Under the pieces are notes generated by a model that was not told where the DNA came from, ran no database searches, and saw only the letters and a list, made by a program, of their open reading frames with translations. A stretch of 64,000 nucleotides of DNA from Marinovum algicola (GTDB lineage: Bacteria; Pseudomonadota; Alphaproteobacteria; Rhodobacterales; Rhodobacteraceae): positions 124,001 to 188,000 of the forward strand of contig NZ_FNYY01000007.1 of the NCBI RefSeq assembly GCF_900109145.1, in the 5' to 3' direction. A program made the translations under genes and the position numbers. Positions 32,326 through 42,306 of the stretch are shown here, one piece after another; position 1 is the stretch's first letter, and every line of letters starts with the position of its first letter.

Positions 32326-33192
32326 TCACGCCCGGAGCTTCAGCAGACCTTCAATCGCGTCCTGACGGCCTTCGCCGATGTAGCGGTTGTAATCGGGGTG
32401 CTCGAACAGGTGGCCATAATAGATCTGGTGGCGGTACGGCAGGTAATCCTGATGGATCAGGTTCTGGTTGCGGTGGATGCGGATCGCCTCCTGCCCGGCG
32501 TTCAATTCGGCAATGGCGCGCAGCTGGCCATTGTGTTCGCCGTACATTTCGAGCTCGGAGCCGAGAACATCGTCGAAATACATGAAGATCCGCGGCAGGA
32601 AATGTTCGGGCTTCTCTGCCACTTCGTCAAAGATGCGAAAGCTTTCGCGGGTCGAGGAATGGTAATCGGTGTCATTGAACATCACGCCGATCGGGGCGGG
32701 CTTGTGGGCATCGAGAAAGCCGGCGATGGTTTCGCGGATGTCGCCGATCACCAGCTTGGCCTGTGGCACCCGGGCTTGCAGCGCGGCCTGGTCCATCCGG
32801 TATTGCTTGGCGGCGAACCAATAGGGCAGGTCATAGGCGCCTTCCGGCTCTGGCATGCCGGCGCCGGTGTCAAAGCCGTAGCATTCGACGGCGACCCCGG
32901 TTACCGCCTTCACATGTTCGGCAAAGTCGCACATGTAGGCCAGCCCGTTGCCGCCGGCGACGCCGAACTCGATGGCCGAGATCCGGTCATGGCCCAGTGC
33001 CTTGCCCAGCCGCGCGGCATTGAGCATGCACCAGGCGTAATGCGGGCGCTCGACGGCCAGCATGTCGACCTGGAAATCGACCGAATACTTCATCCGCGAC
33101 GCGGTGGCGCGGATCAGCTTGCGGGTCAGCGCCCCGGCCATGGAATTGCGAAACTCGCGCGAATAAAGCAGGTCGGAAATCATCGCCTTCAT
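32326..33192 (-). CDS. putative class I SAM-dependent methyltransferase, uncharacterised
   Basis: A 288-residue soluble protein. ISAIEFGVAGGNGLAYM (about 73-90) looks like methyltransferase motif I, and YGFDTGAGMPEP (about 111-122) follows as motif II. FNDTDYHSST and MYFDDVLGSELEMYGEHNGQ supply further acidic motifs. The enzyme group resembles the small-molecule and glycan methyltransferases found near polysaccharide genes, but I do not recognise a characterised member. The start at 33192 is the best of several in-frame ATGs. It converges with the extensin gene with a seven-base gap. Confidence 0.6.
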   Translation of the reverse strand: MKAMISDLLYSREFRNSMAGALTRKLIRATASRMKYSVDFQVDMLAVERPHYAWCMLNAARLGKALGHDRISAIEFGVAGGNGLAYMCDFAEHVKAVTGVAVECYGFDTGAGMPEPEGAYDLPYWFAAKQYRMDQAALQARVPQAKLVIGDIRETIAGFLDAHKPAPIGVMFNDTDYHSSTRESFRIFDEVAEKPEHFLPRIFMYFDDVLGSELEMYGEHNGQLRAIAELNAGQEAIRIHRNQNLIHQDYLPYRHQIYYGHLFEHPDYNRYIGEGRQDAIEGLLKLRA

Positions 33193-33420
33193 GCGGTACC
33201 CCATATATGACAGCCGGCGCGGCGTGCTGCCGGCCGGGATAAAATACGTCGGGCCGGACGATGGCCCAAGGATTGCGCGCGGTATGGCCAACAATTGTGG
33301 CGATTTTGCGAGCGATGGCCGGGTGGATTGCGGCCCGAATCCCGGGGCTGACCCAAGATACCCGCTTGCCCCGCCGCCGCCGCGCGGGCATTCTGAACCG
33401 GACAAGACCAACCGCCCATC
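33193..33420. other. intergenic stretch between methyltransferase and lon
   Basis: The 332-base gap to lon holds the upstream region of the divergent methyltransferase gene here and the lon promoter region after 33420. No supported reading frame, RNA gene or repeat was seen in this part. Confidence 0.5.
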
Positions 33421-33449
33421 CTTGAATGGGACAGGGCACCGCCCTACTT
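33421..33449 (+). promoter_or_regulatory. candidate heat-shock-type promoter of lon
   Basis: CTTGAA at 33421-33426 and CTACTT at 33444-33449 are 17 bases apart and about 75 bases before the lon start. CTTGAA is the classical sigma-32 -35 element. The -10 match is weak, and a housekeeping reading (TTGAAT-N17-TACTTG) is also possible. Confidence 0.4.
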
Positions 33450-33524
33450 GATTAGCCTGACAGGAACTGGTGAGTGCTGCCGCAAAGCGGGGCCGTGCCA
33501 GTTTGCCAAGAATAAGGAAAGAGC

Positions 33525-35936
33525 ATGCAAGACCCCCTCAACTCAAGCTATCCCGTGCTTCCGCTGCGCGATATCGTGGTCTTCCCGCATATGATCGTGC
33601 CGCTTTTCGTGGGCCGTGAGAAATCGGTTCGCGCGCTGGAAGAGGTGATGGCCGACGACAAGCAGATTCTGCTGTCGAGCCAGATCGACCCCGCCGTCGA
33701 TGACCCCGAAGCCTCGGGCATCTACAAGGCGGGCGTGCTGGCCAACGTTCTGCAACTGCTCAAGCTGCCCGATGGCACCGTCAAGGTGCTGGTCGAAGGC
33801 GTGGCGCGGGTGCGTATCGTCGAATACCTGGAAAACGAAGAGTTTTTCGAGGCGCGTTGCGATTACCTGACGGAAATGCCGGGTGACCAGGCGTCGATTG
33901 AGGCGCTGCTGCGCACCGTCACGGCCGAGTTCGAGCGCTATGCCAAGGTCAAGAAGAACATCCCCGAAGAGGCGCTTGTCGCCGTGTCCGAGACCGAGGA
34001 GCCGGCCAAGCTGGCGGACTTGGTGGCCGGGCATCTGGGCATCGAGGTCGATCAGAAGCAGGATCTGCTGGAAACGCTGTCGGTCTCGGAACGGCTGGAA
34101 AAGGTCTATGGCCTGATGCAGGGCGAAATGTCCGTCCTTCAGGTCGAGAAAAAGATCAAGACCCGGGTCAAGAGCCAGATGGAGCGCACCCAGCGCGAAT
34201 ATTATCTGAATGAGCAGATGAAGGCCATTCAGAAGGAGCTGGGCGACGGCGAGGACGGCGCCAACGAGATCGCCGAGCTGGAAGAGAAGATCGCCGGCAC
34301 CAAGCTGTCGAAAGAGGCCAAGGAAAAGGCCGAGGCCGAGCTGAAAAAGCTCAAGAACATGAGCCCGATGTCGGCCGAAGCCACGGTTGTGCGCAATTAC
34401 CTCGACTGGATGCTGTCGATCCCCTGGGGTGTGAAAAGCCGCGTCAAGAAGGATCTGAACAAGGCGCAGGGCGTGCTTGATGACGATCACTACGGTCTGG
34501 AAAAGGTCAAGGAACGCATCGTCGAATACCTTGCGGTGCAGCAGCGCTCGAAGAAGCTGAAGGGCCCGATCATGTGCCTTGTCGGCCCTCCGGGCGTGGG
34601 CAAGACCTCGCTGGGCAAATCCGTCGCCAAGGCCACGGGACGCGAGTTCATCCGCATCAGCCTCGGCGGCGTGCGGGACGAGAGCGAGATCCGCGGCCAC
34701 CGCCGGACTTACATCGGCTCGATGCCGGGCAAGATCATCCAGGCGCTGAAAAAGGCCAAGACCACCAATCCGCTCATCCTGCTCGACGAGATCGACAAGA
34801 TGGGGCAGGACTTCCGTGGCGATCCGGCCTCGGCCATGCTCGAAGTGCTCGACCCGGAACAGAACGGCACCTTCGTCGACCACTATCTCGAAGTGGAATA
34901 CGACCTGTCGAACGTGATGTTCCTGACCACCTCGAACAGCTACAACATGCCCGGGCCGCTGCTTGACCGGATGGAGATCATCCCGCTGGCCGGCTACACC
35001 GAGGACGAGAAGACCGAGATCGCCAAACGGCACCTGATCGGCAAGCAGATCAAGAACCACGGTCTGAAAAAGACCGAGTTCGAGCTGACCGACGAGGCGC
35101 TGTCGGACATGGTGCGCTATTACACCCGCGAGGCCGGGGTGCGGAACCTCGAGCGCGAGATCGCCAAGACCGCGCGCAAGGCGGTGACGCAGATCGTCAA
35201 GGGCGAGAGCGACAAGGTGGTCGTGAACTCCGGGAACCTCTCGGATTTCCTCGGCGTGCGCAAACACCGCTTTGGCCTGGCCGAGGATGAGCATCAGGTC
35301 GGGGTCGTGACCGGGCTGGCCTATACCTCTGTCGGCGGCGACCTGTTGCAGATCGAGGCGTTGCGCCTGCCGGGCAAGGGCCGGATGAAGACCACCGGCA
35401 AGCTCGGCGACGTGATGAAGGAATCGATTGACGCGGCCTCGAGCTACGTGCGCTCGATCTCGCCGCAGATCGGGGTCAAGCCGCCGAAGTTCGAGAAGTG
35501 GGACATCCACGTCCACGTGCCCGATGGCGCCACTCCCAAGGACGGCCCCTCGGCCGGTCTGGCGATGGTGACCTCGATCGTCTCGGTGCTGACCGGCATT
35601 CCGGTGCGCAAGGACATCGCCATGACCGGCGAGGTCTCGCTGCGCGGCAATGCGATGCCGATCGGCGGGCTGAAGGAGAAGCTTCTGGCGGCGCTGCGCG
35701 GCGGGATCAAGACGGTCTTCATTCCGGAAGAGAATGAAAAGGACCTGGCGGATATCCCCGACAACGTCACCTCGGGGCTCAAGATCATTCCCGTCACCCA
35801 TGTTTCGGATGTGCTGGAACAGGCGCTGATCCGCAAGCCCGAACCGGTGGAATGGGATGAGGCTGCCGAAGAAGAGGCCGCAGCCCGGCGCGCGCTCTCG
35901 AAGGGAGACGACACGACGAGCGCCGTGGCGCACTGA
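33525..35936 (+). CDS. lon: ATP-dependent protease La
   Basis: An 803-residue Lon protease that degrades misfolded and regulatory proteins. The LON substrate-binding domain spans about 1-200, a coiled coil about 200-265, and the AAA+ module about 300-560. Walker A is G354-T361 (GPPGVGKT) and Walker B is [10 protein letters not shown]. The C-terminal protease domain has S676 (DGPSAGLAM) and K719 (GGLKEKLL), the dyad spaced as in E. coli Lon (43 residues). AAGGAA precedes ATG by six bases. A terminator follows. Confidence 0.97.
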   Translation: MQDPLNSSYPVLPLRDIVVFPHMIVPLFVGREKSVRALEEVMADDKQILLSSQIDPAVDDPEASGIYKAGVLANVLQLLKLPDGTVKVLVEGVARVRIVEYLENEEFFEARCDYLTEMPGDQASIEALLRTVTAEFERYAKVKKNIPEEALVAVSETEEPAKLADLVAGHLGIEVDQKQDLLETLSVSERLEKVYGLMQGEMSVLQVEKKIKTRVKSQMERTQREYYLNEQMKAIQKELGDGEDGANEIAELEEKIAGTKLSKEAKEKAEAELKKLKNMSPMSAEATVVRNYLDWMLSIPWGVKSRVKKDLNKAQGVLDDDHYGLEKVKERIVEYLAVQQRSKKLKGPIMCLVGPPGVGKTSLGKSVAKATGREFIRISLGGVRDESEIRGHRRTYIGSMPGKIIQALKKAKTTNPLILLDEIDKMGQDFRGDPASAMLEVLDPEQNGTFVDHYLEVEYDLSNVMFLTTSNSYNMPGPLLDRMEIIPLAGYTEDEKTEIAKRHLIGKQIKNHGLKKTEFELTDEALSDMVRYYTREAGVRNLEREIAKTARKAVTQIVKGESDKVVVNSGNLSDFLGVRKHRFGLAEDEHQVGVVTGLAYTSVGGDLLQIEALRLPGKGRMKTTGKLGDVMKESIDAASSYVRSISPQIGVKPPKFEKWDIHVHVPDGATPKDGPSAGLAMVTSIVSVLTGIPVRKDIAMTGEVSLRGNAMPIGGLKEKLLAALRGGIKTVFIPEENEKDLADIPDNVTSGLKIIPVTHVSDVLEQALIRKPEPVEWDEAAEEEAAARRALSKGDDTTSAVAH

Positions 35937-35960
35937 GCCTGTCGCGAGAGAAATGACCGA

Positions 35961-35990
35961 GGCCGTCCGATCCGCTCGGGCGGCCTTTTT
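35961..35990 (+). terminator. Rho-independent terminator after lon
   Basis: GGCCGTCCGA pairs with TCGGGCGGCC (one G-T pair) around a five-base loop, followed by five T. It lies 24 bases after the lon stop. Confidence 0.85.
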
Positions 35991-36357
35991 CGTGCGGGGA
36001 CAACCCGAGGCCGTTGCACGACTGCGCCGCGCCAAAGACCACAAGGAGCATCGGCAGAAGCGCCGTTGCCGGCCAAGGATGCGCGGACCGCCTCGGGCCT
36101 GACCGCGACGACCACGGGCCGGACAGCGGGCTGCCGGCCCGCGCCGCGTTGGCAACGCGCGCCGCGCAAGTGACTGCGATCAATGATGCCTTCATCTTTG
36201 CAGACCGCCTTTCCCTACGCCGCCCGAGGTGGGCGCCGCCGGTGCAACCGGTCACGCCTTCGCCGGTCCGGCGGGGATCTCACGCACCGGCGATCGGGCC
36301 GGGCAGACAGGGGCAGGGGCGCGGGATTGGCGGTGCGGAATTTTCTCCCGATCCCCC
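35991..36357. other. gene-free stretch between lon and tRNA-Val
   Basis: Several short frames exist, but all have shadow-type composition (Arg/Ala/Pro-rich) and no ribosome site. I see no gene, repeat or mobile element here; the tRNA promoter begins at its right end. Confidence 0.5.
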
Positions 36358-36358
36358 C

Positions 36359-36387
36359 TTGCACGGCCCGAAAAGGGGCGTTAATAG
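36359..36387 (+). promoter_or_regulatory. probable promoter of tRNA-Val
   Basis: TTGCAC at 36359-36364 and TAATAG at 36382-36387 are 17 bases apart and end ten bases before the mature tRNA, the usual position for a tRNA promoter. Confidence 0.5.
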
Positions 36388-36397
36388 ACGCGCTACC

Positions 36398-36472
36398 GGG
36401 TGATTAGCTCAGTGGTAGAGCGCTTCGTTCACATCGAAGATGTCAGGAGTTCAAATCTCTTATCACCCACCA
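36398..36472 (+). tRNA. tRNA-Val (CAC anticodon)
   Basis: A full cloverleaf can be drawn. The seven-base acceptor stem (GGGTGAT with ATCACCC) is perfect. The D arm is GCTC...GAGC. The anticodon stem is CTTCG/CGAAG with loop TTCACAT, giving CAC at positions 34-36. The T arm is AGGAG-TTCAAAT-CTCTT. The CCA end is encoded. It decodes GUG. No integrase or duplicated 3' end was seen beside it. Confidence 0.95.
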
Positions 36473-36637
36473 TCTTCCCCCCTTTGCGACCAAGAACACC
36501 TTTTCCCCAATCGCACTGCCTCCGTTCCCGCCGAACAGACTGGGTTGCGCGGATAGCCGGCAGAGGGACGAAACCGGAAAAAGAGCTTTGATCAATCCGG
36601 GCATCAGGGCGCGCGGGCGATCTTGCCACCGGTTCGG

Positions 36638-37729
36638 TTACAAAAGACCGCCTTTCAGGGCCCGGGCAACAGCCTCGAGCATTGTCCGCGCCCCGAGCTT
36701 GCGCCGAACGTTGCTGCTGTGCAGGTCGACGGTGGCAACAGAGATATCGAGGTCGAAAGCGAGCTGATCACGCCGCTGACCTTTCATCAGGCCGCGCAGG
36801 ACTTCCGCTTCGCGGGCGGTCAAGACGGCCTTTTCCTCGGGAGCGTAGGCCGCGGCTTTCAGGGCTGGCAGTTCCTCGGTTGTCGCGATGACAAGGACAT
36901 GTCGCCCGCCGTTGGTTTGAGGCAAGAAATTCACCCGCATCCCGGGCAAAATTCGTCCGTCGGCACCGCGAACCTGGGGCAGGTCCAATGTGTTCGCCCG
37001 GCCGTATGTGGCATCCGTGGCAAGTCCGACACCGGCCTGGAACTGCGCGGCCATCGGACCGCTCAGCGTCACGACCTGATCGTTGCGAAAGATGAAATTC
37101 GGGTGTTGCCGCAGCAGGAAATCCGCCAGTCCGTTCAGGCGAAGCAAGCGGCCCTCATGGTCCAGCTCGAACATCGGAACTTCGCCGTTCAGGGAACCGT
37201 CCGCGGCCGCGATGTCGCGAACCCGGTTTCTGATCAGCTCCCGCCTGATTGCGTGCATCCGACCGAGGTCGGACTGGCGCCGATTGAGCAGCGCCATCTC
37301 ATCGTCGGAAAAATCGCCGGCGTGCTTGCCCTTGTGAAAGGCCGTGACCACCCGCCCGTCCCGGGTGTCTTGCACCAGCCCGAGACACCAGAAGCGCTCG
37401 AGGCGATTCTTCACGATGAACTCGTTGTACATCAGGCTTTTCTGAAACGTCTCGGGGCTTACGAACTGGGTCAGCCGAAAGGCGCCCGTGCCGATCCTTT
37501 CATCATTGACCTGGGCCATCCACGGATCGCGGCGCATGAACTCGGCGTAGTCGTCATTGGTTTCGGGCTGCGTCCCGGCGCTTACTTCCTGAAGGTCACC
37601 GGGATGCAGCCAGAAGAACATCGCCGACGGCACATCCATGTCGCGGGCCAATTGCCGGGGCAGTGTCTCGAAGAGTTCGTTGTCAAGGGCCGCATCATAA
37701 ATCTCGTGATGGGTAAGTTTTTCGTTCAT
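36638..37729 (-). CDS. LuxR family transcriptional regulator
   Basis: A 363-residue regulator. The N-terminal 290 residues form one or two sensor-like regions (GAF/PAS-like pattern, for example MFELDHEGRLLRLNGLADFLL at about 205-225) with no known ligand signature. The C-terminal LuxR helix-turn-helix (about 298-360) is clear: LTAREAEVLRGLMKGQ then DISVATVDLHSSNVRRKLGA. No autoinducer-synthase gene is nearby, so a quorum role is not supported. The start at 37729 was chosen over 37798; neither has a strong ribosome site. GC is slightly lower than in its neighbours. It is divergent from the hydroxypyruvate isomerase gene. Confidence 0.8.
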   Translation of the reverse strand: MNEKLTHHEIYDAALDNELFETLPRQLARDMDVPSAMFFWLHPGDLQEVSAGTQPETNDDYAEFMRRDPWMAQVNDERIGTGAFRLTQFVSPETFQKSLMYNEFIVKNRLERFWCLGLVQDTRDGRVVTAFHKGKHAGDFSDDEMALLNRRQSDLGRMHAIRRELIRNRVRDIAAADGSLNGEVPMFELDHEGRLLRLNGLADFLLRQHPNFIFRNDQVVTLSGPMAAQFQAGVGLATDATYGRANTLDLPQVRGADGRILPGMRVNFLPQTNGGRHVLVIATTEELPALKAAAYAPEEKAVLTAREAEVLRGLMKGQRRDQLAFDLDISVATVDLHSSNVRRKLGARTMLEAVARALKGGLL

Positions 37730-37979
37730 TTGGGCATACTTACGACGCTGGACTGCCTTCGCCCGAAAGGTGGCAGAACTTTCGGGCGTGAGCAACATCT
37801 TGTGAACCGGGGCCCGTTCGGCGATCCCGCCTGGCCGGGCGCACGTCTCACGCGCGATCATCCGCCTCCGCGCTGGCATCGGGCCGCCGGGGCGGGTAAA
37901 GCTGTTTCCAGTCTGACTGCCCGGCGTGCCGGAGGGGTCGGAAGGTGCCGGCGCGCAGGGCTGACAGGGAGTGGAACAC

Positions 37980-38741
37980 ATGAAATTTTCGGCAAATCTC
38001 GGGTTTCTCTGGGCCGACAGGCCTTTGCCAGAGGCGATCCGGGCGGCCAAATCGGCGGGGTTCGATGCCGTCGAATGCCACTGGCCCTATGACACGCCGG
38101 CCCAGGAGGTGCGCGCCGCGCTGCGCGAGACCGGGCTGGAGATGTTGGGCCTCAACACCGCGCGGGGCGACCTGGCGGCGGGCGACAACGGGCTGTCGGC
38201 GCTGCCCGGGCGCGAACCCGAGGCGCGTGCCGCGATTGACGAGGCGCTGACTTATGCCAGCGAAATCGGCGCGCGGAACCTGCATGTGATGGCCGGTTTT
38301 GCCGCCGGCCCGGCGGCGCAGCGCGCCTTTGTCGACAACCTGGCCTATGCCTGCCAGGAGGCGGCCGACGCCGGGATCACGATCCTGATCGAGCCGCTCA
38401 ATCGCTATGACGCGCCGGGCTATTTCCTGACCACCACGGTGCAGGCGGATGAGGTGATCCGCGCCGTCGGGGCGCCGAACCTGAAACTGATGTTCGATTG
38501 TTATCATGTACAGTTGATGGAGGGCGATCTGAGCCGCAGGCTCGAGGCGCTGCAAGCGCAGATCGGTCATATCCAGTTTGCCTCGGTGCCCGATCGCGGC
38601 GCGCCCGATCATGGCGAGGTCAATTACGCCCATGTCTTTCAGGTGATCGAGAGGCTTGGCTTTCCCATGCCGCTTGGCGCCGAATACAAGCCCGCCGGCG
38701 CGACCGAGGACAGCCTCGGCTGGCTGACGGCGCTGCGCTGA
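37980..38741 (+). CDS. hyi: hydroxypyruvate isomerase-like TIM-barrel protein
   Basis: A 253-residue xylose isomerase-like TIM barrel. Family motifs are the N-terminal MKFSANLGFLW, IEPLNRYD, MFDCYHVQLMEGDL, FASVPDRGAPDHGEVNY and GAEYKP, which supply the metal-binding Glu, Asp and His residues. Hyi converts hydroxypyruvate to tartronate semialdehyde; related proteins (OtnI) act on 2-oxo-tetronates. No glyoxylate carboligase or tartronate reductase gene is adjacent, so the exact reaction is uncertain. AGGGAG precedes ATG. It is divergent from the LuxR gene, which may regulate it. Confidence 0.8.
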   Translation: MKFSANLGFLWADRPLPEAIRAAKSAGFDAVECHWPYDTPAQEVRAALRETGLEMLGLNTARGDLAAGDNGLSALPGREPEARAAIDEALTYASEIGARNLHVMAGFAAGPAAQRAFVDNLAYACQEAADAGITILIEPLNRYDAPGYFLTTTVQADEVIRAVGAPNLKLMFDCYHVQLMEGDLSRRLEALQAQIGHIQFASVPDRGAPDHGEVNYAHVFQVIERLGFPMPLGAEYKPAGATEDSLGWLTALR

Positions 38742-38985
38742 TCCCGGCGCCGGGGCGCACTTTTCCGGGCCGTCGCGGCGCATGTGCCGGGGGCCGGATC
38801 GGGGCAGGTGACCACTAAAGGAACCGCCAAGCTGCTATTGGAAAAGCCTGCCGCCTCTCTGCGGTCATTTCCGTCTGACCGGGCGGCAATTCGGGCTGGC
38901 GTCCGCGCTCCGGGCGTGGTCGTGATCCACCTCAGGGCCGTTTGCGCAGGAACGCCGCGGCCAGAGCGAGTGCAGGAGAGCGGAT

Positions 38986-39888
38986 ATGACGGCCCGGATC
39001 ATCGATGGCAAGGCCTTTGCGGCCAAAGTGCGGGGACAGGTAGCAGGGCAGGTGACCCGGCTCAGCGAGGACCACGGGCTCACGCCCGGGCTGGCGGTGG
39101 TGCTGGTGGGCGAAGATCCGGCCAGCGAAGTCTATGTACGCAACAAGGGCAAGCAGACCGTCGAATGCGGCATGGCCTCCTTCGAGCACAAGCTTGACGC
39201 CCGCACCTCCGAGGCAGAGCTTCTGGCGCTGATCGCGCAGCTGAACGCCGATCCGGCGGTGCATGGCATCCTGGTGCAGCTGCCGCTGCCCGATCATCTG
39301 AACGAGGATCTGGTGATCAACGCCATCGCACCCGAAAAGGACGTTGACGGCTTTCACATCTCGAATGTCGGCCTGCTGGCCACCGGGCAGAAGGCAATGG
39401 TGCCCTGCACGCCGCTGGGCTGCCTGATGATGCTGCGCGAGGCGCATGGCAACCTGTCGGGGCTGAATGCCGTGGTGGTCGGCCGGTCGAACATCGTCGG
39501 CAAACCGATGGCACAGCTTCTGCTGCGCGACAGTTGCACAGTGACGCTCGCCCATTCCCGCACCCGCGATATCGAGGCGCTCTGCCGCCAGGCCGATATC
39601 CTGGTGGCCGCCGTGGGCCGGCCGCAGATGGTGACCGGTGATTGGGTCAAGCCCGGCGCCACGGTGATCGACGTCGGCATCAACCGCATCGACGCGCCGG
39701 AAAAGGGCGAAGGCAAGACCCGGCTCGTGGGCGACGTGGATTTCGCCTCGGCCGCCGCCGTGGCCGGCGCCATCACCCCGGTGCCCGGCGGAGTGGGGCC
39801 GATGACCATCGCCTGCCTGCTGGCCAATACGCTGACCGCCTGTTGCCGCAGCCACGGTCTGCCCGAACCCGACGGCCTGACCGCCTGA
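38986..39888 (+). CDS. folD: methylene-THF dehydrogenase/methenyl-THF cyclohydrolase
   Basis: A 300-residue bifunctional folate enzyme that oxidises 5,10-methylene-THF and hydrolyses the methenyl form to 10-formyl-THF. The catalytic Tyr and Lys are in [10 protein letters not shown] (about 48-57). Other signatures are [21 protein letters not shown], the NADP loop [10 protein letters not shown] and [10 protein letters not shown]. Length is normal. A GGAGAG precedes ATG. purU follows after 33 bases. Confidence 0.96.
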   Translation: MTARIIDGKAFAAKVRGQVAGQVTRLSEDHGLTPGLAVVLVGEDPASEVYVRNKGKQTVECGMASFEHKLDARTSEAELLALIAQLNADPAVHGILVQLPLPDHLNEDLVINAIAPEKDVDGFHISNVGLLATGQKAMVPCTPLGCLMMLREAHGNLSGLNAVVVGRSNIVGKPMAQLLLRDSCTVTLAHSRTRDIEALCRQADILVAAVGRPQMVTGDWVKPGATVIDVGINRIDAPEKGEGKTRLVGDVDFASAAAVAGAITPVPGGVGPMTIACLLANTLTACCRSHGLPEPDGLTA

Positions 39889-39921
39889 TCCCCTGACAGA
39901 CAAATTCGCCCGGAGCCCCCA

Positions 39922-40806
39922 ATGAGCAAATATGCCCTCACCGTTGCCTGCCGTTCGACCCGCGGCATCGTCGCCGCCATCGCCGGATACATGGTCGGGA
40001 ACGGCTGCAACATCACCGACAGCGCCCAGTTCGACGACATGGAGACCGGCAATTTCTTCATGCGTATCAGCTTCACCAGCGAAGACGGCGTCGACCTGGC
40101 GACCCTGCGCGCCGGCTTTGTCGACACCGCGGCCGAGTTCGACATGACCTGGGATTTCCATGACGAGGCCGAGAAGATGAAGGTCATCATCATGGTCTCG
40201 CGCTTCGGCCATTGCCTGAACGATCTGCTTTATCGCTGGCGCATCGGTGCGCTGCCGATCGACATCGTGGCGGTGATCTCGAACCACATGGACTATCAGA
40301 AGGTGGTGGTGAACCACGACATCCCGTTCCACTGCATCCGGGTGACCAAGGAAAACAAGCCGCAGGCCGAGGCGGCGATCATGCAGGTGGTGGAAGAGAC
40401 CGGCGCCGAACTGGTGGTGCTGGCGCGCTACATGCAGATCCTGTCGGACGAGATGTGCCAGAAGATGTCGGGCCGGATCATCAACATCCACCACTCGTTC
40501 CTGCCGTCGTTCAAGGGTGCGAACCCCTACAAGCAGGCGTTTCAGCGCGGCGTCAAGCTGATCGGCGCGACCTCGCATTACGTCACCGCCGATCTCGACG
40601 AGGGGCCGATCATCGAACAGGACATCGTGCGCGTCACCCACGCCCAATCGCCCGAGGATTACGTCTCGCTCGGGCGCGACGTCGAAAGCCAGGTGCTGGC
40701 CCGGGCGATCCACGCGCATATTCACCGCCGGGTCTTTCTCAACGGCAACAAGACGGTGGTCTTTCCGGCCTCGCCGGGCTCCTACGCCTCCGAGCGCATG
40801 GGATGA
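39922..40806 (+). CDS. purU: formyltetrahydrofolate deformylase
   Basis: A 294-residue enzyme that hydrolyses 10-formyl-THF to formate and THF. The N-terminal ACT domain (about 1-85) senses amino acids; the C-terminal formyltransferase-like domain has the catalytic pattern AVISNHMDYQ, INIHHSFLPSFKGANPY and ADLDEGPIIEQD. It stands directly after folD, so the pair can convert folate-bound C1 units to free formate. It converges with the aldehyde dehydrogenase gene with a 13-base gap. Confidence 0.95.
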   Translation: MSKYALTVACRSTRGIVAAIAGYMVGNGCNITDSAQFDDMETGNFFMRISFTSEDGVDLATLRAGFVDTAAEFDMTWDFHDEAEKMKVIIMVSRFGHCLNDLLYRWRIGALPIDIVAVISNHMDYQKVVVNHDIPFHCIRVTKENKPQAEAAIMQVVEETGAELVVLARYMQILSDEMCQKMSGRIINIHHSFLPSFKGANPYKQAFQRGVKLIGATSHYVTADLDEGPIIEQDIVRVTHAQSPEDYVSLGRDVESQVLARAIHAHIHRRVFLNGNKTVVFPASPGSYASERMG

Positions 40807-40819
40807 GCGCCGGACCGGA

Positions 40820-42298
40820 TCAGCGCATCACGAAGGGATTGGCCATCGGCCGGTCCGAGGTGCTGATCCAGGTGGTCTTGGTACGGGTGTAGTCCTGGAT
40901 CGCCTCGATCCCGGCCTCGCGCCCGTAGCCGGACTGGCCATAGCCGCCAAACGGCGCGATCGGCGACACCGCGCGGTAGGTGTTCACCCAGCATATCCCC
41001 GCCTTGAGCCGCGCCGAGACCCGGTGCGCGCGGGCGAGGTTTTCGGTAAAGACGCCCGAGCCGAGGCCGAACGGCGTGTCATTGGCCAGGGCGATTGCCT
41101 CTTCCTCGCTGTCGAACGGCAGCAGCGACATCACCGGGCCGAACATCTCGACATGCAATGTCGCGGTGTCGGGGCCGGCGCATTCCACCAGCGTCGGGGG
41201 CATGTAGTTGCCGGGACGCGCGAGCGGCGCGCCGCCAAAGCGGATCGTCGCGCCCTGGGCCGTGGCGGCGGCCAGCGTGGCCTCGATCTTCGCGATCTGC
41301 GCCGCGGTGCAGAGCGGGCCGATCTGCGTCTGCGCCTCCAGCGGGTCGCCAATGGTGACCCCGGCCATCTTTTCCTCGATCCGGGCGACAAGCGCGTCGA
41401 AGACCGGGCGATGCACCAGCCCGCGCGAACCGGCGACACAGCTCTGCCCGGAGGCGCCGAAATTGCCCGCAATCAGCCCGTTGGCCGCACCTTCGAGATC
41501 GGCATCCTCGAACACCAGGATCGGGGATTTTCCGCCGAGTTCCAGCGTCGTCACCGCGAAGCTTTCGGCCGAATTGCGCACCACATGGCGCGCCGTCTCG
41601 GGCCCGCCGGTAAAGGCGATCCGGTCGACCCCGGGGTGACGGGTGAGCGGAATGGCACAGGCCTCGGCGTCACCGGTCAGCACCGAGACGACGCCGGGCG
41701 GAAATCCCGCCTCCTCGATCAGCCGGGCAAACTCGAGCATCGGGGCGGGGGCCACCTCGGAGGCTTTCAGAACCACCGCACAGCCCGCCGCCAGGGCCGG
41801 GCCGAGCTTGGTGGCGGTCAGGAACATCTGCGCATTCCAGGGTACGATCGCCACAACCACACCAATCGGCTCGCGGCGGGTAAAGACATGCATGTCGGGT
41901 TTGTCGATCGGCAGCACCGCGCCTTCGATCTTGTCGGCGAGGCCGGCGTAATAGCGATAATAATCGCCCACATAGGCGGTCTGGCTGGCGGTTTCGGCCA
42001 GGAGCTTGCCACTGTCCGTGGTCTCGATCCGGCCGATCCCGGCGGCGTGTTGTTCGATCAGATCGGCGAGGCGATGGAGCAGCTTGCCGCGCGCGGTCTG
42101 GCTGAGGTCACGCCAGGCCGGATCGGACAGCGCGCGGCGGGCGGCAGTCACGGCGCGGTCGATGTCCGCGGGCGCGGCGCAGGCGAAGGTCGCCCATTCC
42201 TCACCGGTCGCGGGGTTTAGCGTGCTCATGGTCTGGCCATCCGCGCCCTCGGTCCATTGGCCGTCGATGAAAAGCTGGTAATGCGGAGTGTCGGTCAT
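40820..42298 (-). CDS. NAD(P)-dependent aldehyde dehydrogenase, last gene of the LysR-controlled operon
   Basis: A 492-residue aldehyde dehydrogenase that oxidises an aldehyde to its acid. Catalytic residues are N155 (VPWNAQ), E253 (LELGGKSP) and C287 (GQSCVAGSR). The cofactor loop FTGGPETAR is at about 229-237. The substrate is unknown; the operon context suggests an aldehyde or semialdehyde made by the upstream monooxygenase and hydrolase. The start at 42298 has GAGGG six bases upstream. An ATG at 42310 overlaps the preceding stop and is an alternative. Confidence 0.9.
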   Translation of the reverse strand: MTDTPHYQLFIDGQWTEGADGQTMSTLNPATGEEWATFACAAPADIDRAVTAARRALSDPAWRDLSQTARGKLLHRLADLIEQHAAGIGRIETTDSGKLLAETASQTAYVGDYYRYYAGLADKIEGAVLPIDKPDMHVFTRREPIGVVVAIVPWNAQMFLTATKLGPALAAGCAVVLKASEVAPAPMLEFARLIEEAGFPPGVVSVLTGDAEACAIPLTRHPGVDRIAFTGGPETARHVVRNSAESFAVTTLELGGKSPILVFEDADLEGAANGLIAGNFGASGQSCVAGSRGLVHRPVFDALVARIEEKMAGVTIGDPLEAQTQIGPLCTAAQIAKIEATLAAATAQGATIRFGGAPLARPGNYMPPTLVECAGPDTATLHVEMFGPVMSLLPFDSEEEAIALANDTPFGLGSGVFTENLARAHRVSARLKAGICWVNTYRAVSPIAPFGGYGQSGYGREAGIEAIQDYTRTKTTWISTSDRPMANPFVMR

Positions 42299-42306
42299 CT
42301 GATCCC

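Noticed and set aside
33543-36155. Long minus-strand frame opposite lon
   Set aside because: Antisense shadow of a clear lon gene, rich in His, Arg and Leu with no known motif.
35991-36357. Small genes between lon and the tRNA
   Set aside because: Only short Arg/Ala/Pro-rich frames without ribosome sites or motifs.
36398-36472. Integration site of a mobile element at tRNA-Val
   Set aside because: No integrase, no repeated tRNA 3' end within the window, and flanking genes are ordinary.
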